Source: a virus
Direction: 5' to 3' (one strand)
DNA: 63,987 nt
IMG/VR virus record: IMGVR_UViG_3300032093_010543
Location: 1-63,987 of that record
Part shown: positions 8,032 to 16,400 of the stretch, piece after piece
Numbering within the stretch: the first letter of the stretch is position 1
Layout of the letters: every line of letters begins with the position of its first letter
Notes under the pieces: model-generated
Told to the model about the DNA's origin: nothing
Database searches by the model: none
What the model saw: only the letters and a program-made list of their open reading frames with translations
Translations under genes and position numbers: made by a program

Positions 8032-9810
8032 ATGGGATTAACTAAAGAACAAGTCTTAATTGAATACGCTAGGTGTATGAGTGATACTCCATATGCTCTG
8101 AGAACGTATTTACAAACCTACGATAATACAGTATCCAAATACGTTCCTTTGGAACTATTTCCTGATCAAGTATCTTTGTTAAATGATTACGAAAATTTTG
8201 AAGAAAATATTGCGTTAAAGTATCGTCAAGCCGGGGTATCAACAGTTACCGCAGCTTGGATATCAAAAAGATTGGTTTTTGCTAAAAAAACTCAACCTGA
8301 AAAAATTCTAATTATCGCCAACAAACTTGATACGTCAATGGAGATGGCAAATAAGATTAGAGCCTTTGTTGACCAATGGCCTAATTGGGTTGGTGCAGGT
8401 TTTGCGGCAGAAAAAAATTCACAAAGACACTACAAATTAAACAACGGATCAGAGGTAAAAGCGGTAGCAACCTCAAAAGATGCACTTCGTGGATTTACCC
8501 CGACAATTCTTGTATTTGACGAAGCGGCGTTTATCGAAGCCGATAGTGATTTCTGGGCGGCTTGTATGGCATCCTTATCCACAGGGGGTAAGGTAATTGT
8601 GGTTTCTACACCAAACGGATATGACCCAATTTATTATGAGATATATGATCAATCATTGAAAGGAATGAATAACTTCAAAATTTCTGAGATGTATTGGTAT
8701 AGAGATCCAAGATACGCCAAGGATCTTTATTTGGTACCAACTGATGACATTGTTCATTATCTTTTGAATCGTGAAGATTTTGATGAATCAAAAAATATTT
8801 CTTGGGCACATACTGACCCATTTAATAGGGATTATGATGAAATGAAACATTTCTTTAATCAAGGATACAAACCTTGTTCTTCTTGGTACGAAAAAATGGT
8901 TAAAAAACTTAAATACGATAAACGTAAAATTAACCAAGAGTTAAATTGTGAATTTTTAGGTTCGGGAGATAACGTATTTGATAACAAACAATTAGAATTT
9001 ATTAAAGAAAATACAATACAAGAACCACCTTCAAAACTTATGGGAAATTCTCTATGGATTTGGAAAGAACCGATCGAAGGTCACAAGTACATAATGGGTG
9101 TCGATGTTTCTCGAGGTGATAGTGAGGACTTTTCATCCATTCAAATAATTGATTTTGACGAAAGAGAACAAGTCTTAGAGTATGTAGGAAAAATTCCACC
9201 TGATACTTTGGCGGAAGTCGCATATAAGTGGGGTATGATGTATAATGCGTTTGTTGTTGTCGATATCACCGGTGGTATGGGTATAACGACAGTTAGAAAA
9301 ATGCAAGAGTTGGGTTATAAAAGTTTATATATTGATGGAGTTGATTCTATGAATATATGGGCGGTAAATAAAACTTCGGCGGATAAAATACCAGGTATTA
9401 ATTTTAACAATAAAAGAGTTCAGATTATTGCTGCATTTGAGGAAAGTGTAAGACATAAATTTGGTATTAGAAGCGTTCGTTTGTATAACGAGATGAACAC
9501 ATTTGTCTACATAAACGGTAGACCTGATCACCAAAAAGGACAACATGATGACCTTATTATGGGTATATCGATGGCGTTATATGTTGGGGAGTCATCATTT
9601 TCAAAATTAGAGAGAGCCACTGAACACACAAAAAATATGATTGAGTCTTGGGCTGTCGTAAATAATGATGCGGTCGCCAAAGAAGCACATTTTGATCCTG
9701 TAATACCCAATCAGAATGTACTTAGAGATAGAGCGGGATTACATAATAATGGTCCATCAAGAGACGACTATCAAACATATGGTTGGTTATTTGGTGGTTT
9801 AATGAAATAA
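8032..9810 (+). CDS. terL: Terminase large subunit (T4 gp17-like)
   Basis: 592 residues. ATPase: a terminase-type deviant Walker A, KYRQAGVST, at about 63-71, and Walker B ILVFDEAAF with Asp163-Glu164. C-terminal RNase-H-like nuclease: MGVDVSRGDSED (Asp358), VVVDITGGMG (Asp411) and HDDLIMG (Asp506-507). The protein drives DNA into the prohead and cuts the concatemer. The P-loop Lys of T4 gp17 is replaced by Val, which is common in RQxG-type terminases where an upstream Lys or Arg may compensate. Length and domain order match gp17. Portal follows 224 bases downstream; tail sheath and tube genes, which separate these two in T4, are not in this window. Confidence 0.95.
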   Translation: MGLTKEQVLIEYARCMSDTPYALRTYLQTYDNTVSKYVPLELFPDQVSLLNDYENFEENIALKYRQAGVSTVTAAWISKRLVFAKKTQPEKILIIANKLDTSMEMANKIRAFVDQWPNWVGAGFAAEKNSQRHYKLNNGSEVKAVATSKDALRGFTPTILVFDEAAFIEADSDFWAACMASLSTGGKVIVVSTPNGYDPIYYEIYDQSLKGMNNFKISEMYWYRDPRYAKDLYLVPTDDIVHYLLNREDFDESKNISWAHTDPFNRDYDEMKHFFNQGYKPCSSWYEKMVKKLKYDKRKINQELNCEFLGSGDNVFDNKQLEFIKENTIQEPPSKLMGNSLWIWKEPIEGHKYIMGVDVSRGDSEDFSSIQIIDFDEREQVLEYVGKIPPDTLAEVAYKWGMMYNAFVVVDITGGMGITTVRKMQELGYKSLYIDGVDSMNIWAVNKTSADKIPGINFNNKRVQIIAAFEESVRHKFGIRSVRLYNEMNTFVYINGRPDHQKGQHDDLIMGISMALYVGESSFSKLERATEHTKNMIESWAVVNNDAVAKEAHFDPVIPNQNVLRDRAGLHNNGPSRDDYQTYGWLFGGLMK

Positions 9811-9814
9811 AATT

Positions 9815-9997
9815 ATGGGACTAGATTTTAGAGCAAAAACAGGAAAAATAGCAAATGGATCAAGATTGGTTGTTTCAGGTGAAGTGACGACAGGACAAAA
9901 AGTATTTCCTGTAACTTTTAAAAAAACTAACCCTTACGATCTTACCCCAACACAAAAAGAAGCGTTACAATCTTTAAGTGGATCGACGACTAACTAA
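9815..9997 (+). CDS. Small hypothetical protein between terminase and portal
   Basis: 60 residues starting MGLDFRAKTGKIANGS, four bases after the terminase stop. It shares the A-rich start context of its neighbours. It has no recognised motif. Coding is supported by its position, its own start and a clean stop before the portal promoter motif. Confidence 0.55.
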   Translation: MGLDFRAKTGKIANGSRLVVSGEVTTGQKVFPVTFKKTNPYDLTPTQKEALQSLSGSTTN

Positions 9998-10006
9998 CTA
10001 TTGAAA

Positions 10007-10013
10007 TATTTAT
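10007..10013 (+). promoter_or_regulatory. TATTTATA motif before the portal gene
   Basis: TATTTAT followed by A, 21 nt before the portal ATG at 10035, in a 37-base spacer. Confidence 0.5.
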
Positions 10014-10034
10014 ATCTATAGTTAAACTTTTAAT

Positions 10035-11849
10035 ATGGAAAATAACAATAAAAATCTAACAGTTTGGCAAAGGTTAGCTACGACTTTTGGACCTGATTCT
10101 ACATTAGGTCAAGGTCAACCTGATTACAAGTTAGATAAAAAAGAAATTTTAAAAACTCAAGATAAAGCTGAATATGAAAGGGCAAAACTTCAAAATCAGC
10201 AATCTCTTTATTTAAGTGGCAATTGGGCTAAAGTAGAAAATAATTTATACACCCAAGCTGTATATTACGAACCAACAAGATTGGCGGCATTCTATGACTA
10301 TGAATCAATGGAATATACCCCTGAGATATCAACAGCTTTAGATATCTATGCCGAGGAATCGACAACACCTGATCAAAACGGTTATGTTTTACAGGTTTAC
10401 TCAGAATCCAAAAGAATAAAAAGTATATTAGTTGATTTATTTATCAATACTTTAGATATAAACACCAACTTACCTATGTGGATTAGAAACATGTGTAAGT
10501 ATGGTGATAATTTTGTTTATTTAAAATTGGACCCAGAAAAAGGGGTTACAGGATGTTTACAACTACCTAACATTGAAATTGAAAGATTAGAAAGAGGTGT
10601 TGACTCAAGAACATACCAAGCAACAATGAATTTAAATAGAAAGGCACTTAAGTTTTCGTGGAAAGCAAGAGATACTGAATTTAATACTTGGGAGGTTGCT
10701 CACTTTAGATTACTAGGTGATGATAGAAAACTTCCTTATGGAACATCGATGTTAGAAAAGGCTCGTCGTATTTGGAAACAGTTGGTATTGGCGGAAGACG
10801 CCATGTTAATTTATAGAACATCAAGAGCACCTGAAAGAAGAGTATTTAAAGTTTACGTTGGTAACATGGATGACAAAGATGTGGAACCATACGTACAAAG
10901 AGTTGCGAACAAATTTAAAAGAGATCAAGTTGTAGATAGAAAAACAGGAAATGTTGATTTACGTTTTAACCAAATGGCAGTGGATCAAGATTACTTTATT
11001 CCTGTACGTGATCCGGCACAAGCAAGTCCAATTGAGACTCTAGCAGGAGCTCAAAACTTATCTGAAATTGCAGATATCGAGTACATCCAAAAGAAATTAG
11101 TTACAGCACTTAGAATTCCTAAAGCTTATTTAGGATTTGAGGAACCTGTAGGTGATGGTAAAAACTTATCATTATTAGATATCCGTTTTGCAAGAACAAT
11201 CAATAGAATTCAAAAATCTGCAATTGCAGAAATGAACAAAATTGCAATCATCCACTTATTTTTAATGGGATTTGAGGATGAATTATCTAACTTTACATTA
11301 CAACTTACAAACCCATCAAAACAAGCCGACTTGTTAATGATTGATGTTTGGAAAGAGAAGGTAACACTATACAAAGATATGGTTAGTGAAATTCCAAAAT
11401 CAATTCAACCTGTTTCAGCCACTTGGGCGAAGAAACATATCTTTGGTTTCTCAGATGAAGAAATTAAACTTGAGTTACAACAAATTAGAATGGAGAGAGC
11501 GGTTTCTACTGAACTTGATAATACCGCAACAATTATCACAAAAACAGGTATTTTTGATACTGTAGATAGACTTTATAAACCTGTAACAGGTGGAACAATG
11601 ACACCTACAGCACCTGCGGCACCAGGGGCTGAGGCAGGAGCAGCACCAGGAGCCGAAGCAGCACCTGCAGAAGCAGCACCTGCAGAAGCAGCACCAACAG
11701 TTCCTGAAAGTATTAGAAAAGAAAAAAATAAATTGATATTAGAATCTAAAGATGATGATTTTGATGAAGATGAGTTTTTAGATTTCCAAAAGATGAATGG
11801 ATCTTTGGGTCTTATTGAGGAGGAATTAAATAAACTTCTTGGTGACTAA
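10035..11849 (+). CDS. 20: Portal protein (T4 gp20-like)
   Basis: 604 residues. The order ALDIYAEESTTPD, then MWIRNMCKYGDNFVYLKLD, then a wing and stem region with RIPKAYLGFEEPVGDGKNLS is typical of T4-type portal proteins. It forms the dodecameric ring at the head vertex, through which DNA enters and to which the neck attaches. The C-terminus has a 40-residue Ala/Pro/Glu-rich stretch (APAAPGAEAGAAPGAE and similar) near residue 520-555, then an acidic helix. T4 gp20 is 524 residues, so the extension accounts for the extra length. Its position between terminase and prohead protease fits. Confidence 0.93.
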   Translation: MENNNKNLTVWQRLATTFGPDSTLGQGQPDYKLDKKEILKTQDKAEYERAKLQNQQSLYLSGNWAKVENNLYTQAVYYEPTRLAAFYDYESMEYTPEISTALDIYAEESTTPDQNGYVLQVYSESKRIKSILVDLFINTLDINTNLPMWIRNMCKYGDNFVYLKLDPEKGVTGCLQLPNIEIERLERGVDSRTYQATMNLNRKALKFSWKARDTEFNTWEVAHFRLLGDDRKLPYGTSMLEKARRIWKQLVLAEDAMLIYRTSRAPERRVFKVYVGNMDDKDVEPYVQRVANKFKRDQVVDRKTGNVDLRFNQMAVDQDYFIPVRDPAQASPIETLAGAQNLSEIADIEYIQKKLVTALRIPKAYLGFEEPVGDGKNLSLLDIRFARTINRIQKSAIAEMNKIAIIHLFLMGFEDELSNFTLQLTNPSKQADLLMIDVWKEKVTLYKDMVSEIPKSIQPVSATWAKKHIFGFSDEEIKLELQQIRMERAVSTELDNTATIITKTGIFDTVDRLYKPVTGGTMTPTAPAAPGAEAGAAPGAEAAPAEAAPAEAAPTVPESIRKEKNKLILESKDDDFDEDEFLDFQKMNGSLGLIEEELNKLLGD

Positions 11850-11856
11850 TATTTAT
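11850..11856 (+). promoter_or_regulatory. TATTTAT motif 4 nt before the 11861 gene
   Basis: TATTTAT starts right at the portal stop and ends four bases before ATG 11861, another near-leaderless arrangement. Confidence 0.5.
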
Positions 11857-11860
11857 TATT

Positions 11861-12307
11861 ATGAGTAAATTAGAAAAACTACCACAAAAAAATCTTAAGT
11901 TCATTCTAAAAAAAATTAGTGAAGGTGTTTATGAGAAAGATTTGTTTTCACATGCCAATCAAAGACTAATAAGAAGAACTTTTGATGATATTGGAATAGA
12001 TATTAATAAAAAAGATATTGAGTTTGTTTTTGCACTTTATAGAGATAATCCAAATTTTTTAACTGAAGAGATTAAATTACCTAAAGTTCACGAATATGAA
12101 ATAGTAACAAAAAGATATGCTACTATTAGCATTAGAGAATATTGGAAAAACACACATGAAAGTTATTTAGATAATGAGAATGATGTTGAAGATTTTATTT
12201 CTTGGTTTGGTGGTGGTGATTGGTGGGATGGTGAAATGATTGACCGAGAGGAATTCGATGAAGAAACTTCTGAAACGGAAACAGATGAAATAAATAAACT
12301 TAGTTGA
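11861..12307 (+). CDS. Hypothetical protein, 148 aa, head region
   Basis: Not recognised. The sequence is basic at the N-terminus (MSKLEKLPQKNLKFILKK) and acidic at the C-terminus. Aromatic-rich WFGGGDWWDGE lies near residue 114-124. No signal peptide or membrane helix is seen. It sits between portal and prohead protease, where T4 encodes small prohead core proteins (gp67, gp68), but I see no clear similarity to these. It has its own TATTTAT motif. Confidence 0.6.
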   Translation: MSKLEKLPQKNLKFILKKISEGVYEKDLFSHANQRLIRRTFDDIGIDINKKDIEFVFALYRDNPNFLTEEIKLPKVHEYEIVTKRYATISIREYWKNTHESYLDNENDVEDFISWFGGGDWWDGEMIDREEFDEETSETETDEINKLS

Positions 12308-12314
12308 TATTTAT
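12308..12314 (+). promoter_or_regulatory. TATTTAT motif before the 12330 gene
   Basis: TATTTAT 15 nt before ATG 12330, immediately after the previous stop. Confidence 0.5.
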
Positions 12315-12329
12315 TAGAAAAAAACAAAA

Positions 12330-13040
12330 ATGTTCGGAGAATTAAAATCAAAAATAGAAACATACTTAACTGAATCTTATAAAAAAGGAACTTTAAAGGA
12401 TAACTTATTTGTATTTGAGGAGTTAGTGTTGAAAAACAAAAATATATCAAAAATATTTTTCTTGTACGACGAATTATCAAGTAATAAAGGGCTTCAAGAA
12501 AGTGTTGCTAATGAATTCATAAATGAGTCAATAACAGCATATGAAAACTTATATAATAAAGTTTCTCCTTTCAGTGTAAAAGAAATTAAAATGTGGGTTG
12601 GTCATGTTCAGTGTGAAAATACATACAAAGAAATTGATAATCTATTCTCAACAAATGTTTTAACTTTAGAAAACAAAATTAAGAGTAAAAAAGTTATTTT
12701 AGAAAATTTAAAAACTAAAGAACAAGAAAAGAAAGAGATAATTAACGTACCTTTAAAATCTATGGTGAATGTTGCAAACAAAACTGTAGAAAAATACATT
12801 CAGTCACTTTCTGAATCTGAAAGAAAAGAATTAAAGAAATTGTTATCCATCCCAAAAGAAACTTTAATTGAAAACTATAATAAATTAAAGTTGGATGTTT
12901 TTGAAAAATTAAACTCGCAAAAAGATACCTCAGACGAAGAAACGTCAAAGACTATAGATCAAGTTTTAAACAAATTGCAAAACGAATCGTTTAACGAATT
13001 GAATTACTATAAGTTAGGAAAACTAAACGAGGGACTTTAA
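12330..13040 (+). CDS. Hypothetical helical protein, possible prohead core component
   Basis: 236 residues, strongly charged and predicted mostly helical (Lys/Glu-rich with heptad-like stretches around residues 100-200). Function not recognised. The N-terminus MFGELKSKIETYLTESYKK holds L-T-E followed by Ser, a possible prohead protease site. The position between portal and protease and the helical nature would suit an internal core protein; this is inference. Its last 18 bases overlap the antisense bS21 gene. Confidence 0.6.
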   Translation: MFGELKSKIETYLTESYKKGTLKDNLFVFEELVLKNKNISKIFFLYDELSSNKGLQESVANEFINESITAYENLYNKVSPFSVKEIKMWVGHVQCENTYKEIDNLFSTNVLTLENKIKSKKVILENLKTKEQEKKEIINVPLKSMVNVANKTVEKYIQSLSESERKELKKLLSIPKETLIENYNKLKLDVFEKLNSQKDTSDEETSKTIDQVLNKLQNESFNELNYYKLGKLNEGL

Positions 13041-13208
13041 TTTTTGAATATAGGAAGCCTTAATGATTTGGGCTCTTTTCTTAACTGAAGGTTTCACAAA
13101 CTCTTTTCTCTCAAACAAAGCTGAGTTTTGTTTGGTTCTAATAACTTTTCCTTTCAGGTCTTTTAAGGCCTTCTCAATGTTTCCTTTTTTTACTTCTACT
13201 AATAACAT
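13023..13208 (-). CDS. rpsU: Ribosomal protein bS21 homologue
   Basis: 61 residues on the minus strand inside the plus-strand head module. It starts MLLVEVKKGNIEKALKDLKG and continues with ERKEFVKPSVKKRAQ, which matches bS21, especially the Bacteroidota form (short, ending in a basic helix with KPSVxKR). bS21 joins the 30S platform near the 3' end of 16S rRNA. In Bacteroidota ribosomes bS21 helps bS18 and bS6 hide the anti-Shine-Dalgarno sequence. Phage bS21 genes are known in other large phages. There is no Shine-Dalgarno sequence before this ATG. It overlaps the end of the opposite gene by 18 bases. Inference: replaces or supplements host bS21 to favour phage mRNAs. Confidence 0.85.
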   Translation of the reverse strand: MLLVEVKKGNIEKALKDLKGKVIRTKQNSALFERKEFVKPSVKKRAQIIKASYIQKLKSLV

Positions 13209-13227
13209 AAAATTTTTGGTTGTTGAT

Positions 13228-13240
13228 ATAAATATAAATA
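13228..13240 (-). promoter_or_regulatory. Two overlapping TATTTAT motifs upstream of bS21
   Basis: On the minus strand TATTTAT occurs at 13240-13234 and again at 13234-13228, sharing one base; the nearer copy is 19 nt from the bS21 ATG. Read on the plus strand the same bases contain TATAAATA, the classical T4 late core, so they could also serve the 13289 gene. Confidence 0.45.
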
Positions 13241-13288
13241 TTTGTTAGATTTAATCAAAAATAAACATTCAGAGCATGAAAAAATTCT

Positions 13289-13756
13289 ATGAAAAAAGGA
13301 AAAACCACAAAATTAAGTGGATATCGAACATTCAAAGCCCAATATGGGACTATTGATTCTCAAAACTTAAAATCAATTTACATCAACATCCAAACATGGG
13401 TAGAACCCAAAGAAGAAGTGGAAAACTGGAATAGAGTCGTTTTAAATATGACAAGATCAGTTAAACATTGTGTATTAGAAAACATAAACAAAGACACATT
13501 CGACACAAAATTTATTGTAGATTTAGACCTTAGAACAAGTGGACTACAATTAAAAAAGAAATCCTTTATGAATTTAGAAATAAATTTATTTGTGTTAGAA
13601 CCAATGGATTTCAAATCCCCCAAATTAAAAAAATCAGTTAAAAATTTAATCAAAGAAGTTTATAGTGACGTTTTTAGTAAACACAAATATTTTAAATGTT
13701 TCCTTACAAAAAACGGAAATCAAAAACTTGTCAAGAAAGAAACTGAAACTATTTAG
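13289..13756 (+). CDS. Hypothetical protein, 155 aa, head region
   Basis: Not recognised. It starts MKKGKTTKLSGYRTFKAQYG and alternates beta-like strands with basic segments (LKKKSFMNLEINLFVLEPMDF). An upstream ATG at 13276 is in another frame. It lies just before the prohead protease. A small beta-rich head or neck protein is possible, but nothing in the sequence proves it. Confidence 0.55.
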   Translation: MKKGKTTKLSGYRTFKAQYGTIDSQNLKSIYINIQTWVEPKEEVENWNRVVLNMTRSVKHCVLENINKDTFDTKFIVDLDLRTSGLQLKKKSFMNLEINLFVLEPMDFKSPKLKKSVKNLIKEVYSDVFSKHKYFKCFLTKNGNQKLVKKETETI

Positions 13757-13768
13757 TATTTATAAATA
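13757..13768 (+). promoter_or_regulatory. Palindromic TATTTATAAATA before the prohead protease
   Basis: TATTTATAAATA ends nine bases before ATG 13778. It contains TATTTAT and the T4 late core TATAAATA on the same strand. The same 12-mer occurs before the 20934 and 22426 starts. Confidence 0.6.
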
Positions 13769-13777
13769 AAATATTAA

Positions 13778-14506
13778 ATGAGCGATTTAAAAATATTAGG
13801 ACCAAGAGATTCAGGAAAAGGGATTCTTGTTGAGTATGACGCAGGATATATAGATCCAAATGAAAGAAGAAACTTATCTATGATTAGAGAGAATCGTGAT
13901 ATGTTAGATCATTCTAAACCATTTGAATTTTATGCGGTATTACAAAAATATAATACCCCTAATAGAAACGGGAGAGTTTATCCTGAAAAGATTCTCAAAA
14001 GAGAAGCTGAGAATTACAAAAAAATGATTCAAAAAGGAACTGCACTTTCTGAATTAAATCACCCTGAATCATCTCTAATAGATTTAGATCGAGTATCACA
14101 CGCCATTACCGATATATGGTGGGAAGGTCCTGTGTTATTAGGTAAATTGAAATTACTTACAAGTCCAGGTTTTCACGAAAGAGGTATTGTATCAACTAAA
14201 GGAGATTTGGCCGCTAACTACCTTCGTCAAGGAGTTACTTTAGGTATATCTTCTCGTGGGGTTGGATCTCTTAAAAAAGTTGGTGAACAAAATGAAGTAC
14301 AAGATGATTTTGAATTAATTTGTTTTGACTTAGTATCATCACCATCTACGCCAGGTGCATATCTTTTCAGAGACAAAGACGAAAGAATGAATTATGAGGA
14401 GAATTTGGATGAGGAGAAAAAAATGCAAGCAGAAAGACATATTGGTGAAACAGGATCAAAATCGCTTGACTTAATGAATAGATTGTCCGATTATTTGAAT
14501 AAATAA
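13778..14506 (+). CDS. 21: Prohead core protease (T4 gp21-like)
   Basis: 242 residues. Family hallmarks: FYAVLQKYNTPNRNGRVYPE near the start, SELNHPE with the likely catalytic His95, and LGISSRGVG with a Ser at about 158-159, spaced as in T4 gp21-type serine proteases. It digests the scaffold and trims capsid proteins during head maturation, cutting after (L or I)-x-E. The downstream order of scaffold then capsid is that of T4. The C-terminus is charged and may be removed by self-cleavage. Confidence 0.93.
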   Translation: MSDLKILGPRDSGKGILVEYDAGYIDPNERRNLSMIRENRDMLDHSKPFEFYAVLQKYNTPNRNGRVYPEKILKREAENYKKMIQKGTALSELNHPESSLIDLDRVSHAITDIWWEGPVLLGKLKLLTSPGFHERGIVSTKGDLAANYLRQGVTLGISSRGVGSLKKVGEQNEVQDDFELICFDLVSSPSTPGAYLFRDKDERMNYEENLDEEKKMQAERHIGETGSKSLDLMNRLSDYLNK

Positions 14507-14512
14507 TTAATT

Positions 14513-14725
14513 ATGGACGAAAAATATTTTGTAGCAAAAATCACCACTGATATGGTTGATGAGAACACAGGTAAGATTAAAAAACTAAGAGAAGAAAAAT
14601 TGGTTCGTGGGTACTCACCTACCGATGTTGAGGCTAAAGTTACCAAAGTTTACGAAAATTATTCTATGGATTGGAGAATCACTGCAATAGTTGAATCGAA
14701 AATTGATGAGGTTATAGAAGGTTAA
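14513..14725 (+). CDS. Small hypothetical protein, DUF4494-like
   Basis: 70 residues, six bases after the protease stop. The pattern YFVAKITTDMVDENTGK, then RGYSPTDVEAKVTKVYE, then an Ile-rich strand resembles short DUF4494 proteins, which are common in Bacteroidota; I hold this loosely. Role unknown. It ends the protease transcript, since a strong terminator follows. Confidence 0.55.
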   Translation: MDEKYFVAKITTDMVDENTGKIKKLREEKLVRGYSPTDVEAKVTKVYENYSMDWRITAIVESKIDEVIEG

Positions 14726-14745
14726 TAGTAACAAAAAATTAAAGG

Positions 14746-14784
14746 AATGGGAGTTGACAAAAATGTCTTCTCCCATTTTTTTTT
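14746..14784 (+). terminator. Rho-independent terminator after the protease unit
   Basis: AATGGGAG (14746-14753) pairs with CTCCCATT (14770-14777). An inner GACA-AAAA-TGTC stem sits in the loop, and a long T-run follows. Confidence 0.85.
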
Positions 14785-14826
14785 GTCTGAAACACCCAAG
14801 AAATAAATTTTTTTTAAAATCCATGA

Positions 14827-14833
14827 TATTTAT
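14827..14833 (+). promoter_or_regulatory. TATTTAT motif before the scaffold gene
   Basis: TATTTAT after the terminator and 10 nt before ATG 14844 (25 nt before the alternative ATG 14859). A promoter is required here, because the previous unit is terminated. Confidence 0.6.
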
Positions 14834-14843
14834 TTGATAATAA

Positions 14844-16370
14844 ATGAAAAATACAAATATGGCAAACAACCAAAATGTAGTAGAGGATGCTCTTTATCAA
14901 ATTAGAAATTTGGAAGAGACCTTACAAGAAAATGCAAAAGGAATACTTCAATCCACAATGAGCGAAGAAATCAAACAATTAGTAAAAGAATCTCTTAAAG
15001 AATCAAAAAAAGATGAGGAGATTGATGAGCAAGATGAACCCGTAACAGGTGGAGAAGCTGAAATGGACACAGAAACTGAAGTAGAAGATGAGGACATGGA
15101 CGATGATATGGAGGCTGATGCTGAAATGGAAATGGACACTGAAGATTCTGATATGGAAGGTGAAGACGAAGTCGAAGATGTGGACATGGAAGGAGACGAA
15201 ATGGAAGATGAAGAAACTATCGATATGACAGGAGCTTCTGACGCTGAAGTCTTAAGAGTTTTCAAAGCTATGGGTGATAATGATGGAATCGTCGTGAAAA
15301 AAGAAGGTGAGAATATTCACTTTACAGACGGTGATAATGAATACATGATCCATTTGGGTGAATCTGAAGAAGATATGAATGAAACAATTTACGAAATAGA
15401 AATGGACGAAGAAGACGACATGATGGAAATGGAAGATGACATGATGGAAATGGAAGATGACATGATGGAATATGACATGATGGAAATGGAAGATGACATG
15501 ATGGAAATGGAAGATGACATGATGGAAATGGATGACGAAATGATGGAAATGGAAAATGAATTTGACATGGACGGTATTATGGAGTCAATCAAAAAATCTG
15601 TTAAACCAAAAGGTGTTGGAATTGGAAAAGGTCCAAAATTTAGCTATGACAAAAAACCTAACATGGGTGGAGGTTTCAATGAAAAAAGAAAAGAAGCTTT
15701 TGGAAAAGGAACTAAAGCAATGGGTACAGGTAAAGCTAAATTTGAATACAAAGAAGAAAAAGAGTGGGGTGGTAACAAAGGTGACTACAAGAGAAGTAAA
15801 GGTCACAAAGTAGGTGATAAAGATGGTCACTATAAAGACTATGAAAAGAAAGAAACTAAAGAAGCTGTGAGAACTAATAGTTATCCTAGAGCTAACAAAG
15901 TTGGTAACAGAAAAGGTTCTAACCAAAATGTGAATAGACAAGAAATTAGAGTAAGACCTAACACAAGAGTTAACGAAGAAGTTCAATTATTGAAAAATAA
16001 AAATGATGAGTACAAAAAAGCACTTGACGTTTTTAGAACTAAATTGAACGAGGTTGCTGTGTTTAACTCAAATTTGGCGTACGCTACTCGTTTGTTTACT
16101 GAACACTCAACTACTAAACAAGAAAAAGTTAACATCTTAAGAAGATTTGATAATGTTGAATCTTTGAAAGAATCAAAAAATCTGTACAGAGTTATTAAAA
16201 ATGAGTTAAACTCAACTGGCTCTTCATCAGAACAAAAAATAACTGAATCAATTGAAAGAACTGTAAATAGAACTGTTGAAACAGGTTCAGCGGTAAACTT
16301 AATTGAATCAAAAACTTATGAAAATCCTCAATTCTTGAGAATGAAGGATTTAATGGGAAAAATAAAATAA
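14844..16370 (+). CDS. 22: Prohead scaffold / core protein (T4 gp22-like)
   Basis: 508 residues, or 503 if translation begins at the in-frame ATG 14859 (MANNQNVVED), which has an equally good A-rich context. Helical N-terminus, then a strongly acidic Met/Asp/Glu-rich region to about residue 245 with MMEMEDD repeats, then a basic Gly/Lys-rich middle (residues about 255-370), then a helical C-terminal third with LLKNKNDEYKKALDVFRTK. It lies between prohead protease and major capsid, the exact place of T4 gene 22, and its acidity fits a core that is digested on maturation. The basic middle region is not typical of T4 gp22, which is shorter (269 residues). Confidence 0.8.
   Translation: MKNTNMANNQNVVEDALYQIRNLEETLQENAKGILQSTMSEEIKQLVKESLKESKKDEEIDEQDEPVTGGEAEMDTETEVEDEDMDDDMEADAEMEMDTEDSDMEGEDEVEDVDMEGDEMEDEETIDMTGASDAEVLRVFKAMGDNDGIVVKKEGENIHFTDGDNEYMIHLGESEEDMNETIYEIEMDEEDDMMEMEDDMMEMEDDMMEYDMMEMEDDMMEMEDDMMEMDDEMMEMENEFDMDGIMESIKKSVKPKGVGIGKGPKFSYDKKPNMGGGFNEKRKEAFGKGTKAMGTGKAKFEYKEEKEWGGNKGDYKRSKGHKVGDKDGHYKDYEKKETKEAVRTNSYPRANKVGNRKGSNQNVNRQEIRVRPNTRVNEEVQLLKNKNDEYKKALDVFRTKLNEVAVFNSNLAYATRLFTEHSTTKQEKVNILRRFDNVESLKESKNLYRVIKNELNSTGSSSEQKITESIERTVNRTVETGSAVNLIESKTYENPQFLRMKDLMGKIK
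15417..15546 (+). repeat. 21-bp tandem repeat coding MMEMEDD units in the scaffold gene
   Basis: About six units built on gacatgatggaaatggaag, each seven codons, some shortened. In-frame and confined to the acidic region. Confidence 0.85.
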
Positions 16371-16400
16371 ACATAAACTAAAAATAAAAAACCTAAAAAA

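Noticed and set aside
14948-15592. Ser-rich minus-strand open frames opposite the scaffold gene
   Set aside because: They mirror the acidic Asp/Glu/Met codons (GAN and ATG read backwards as Ser and Ile codons). No start context or motif.
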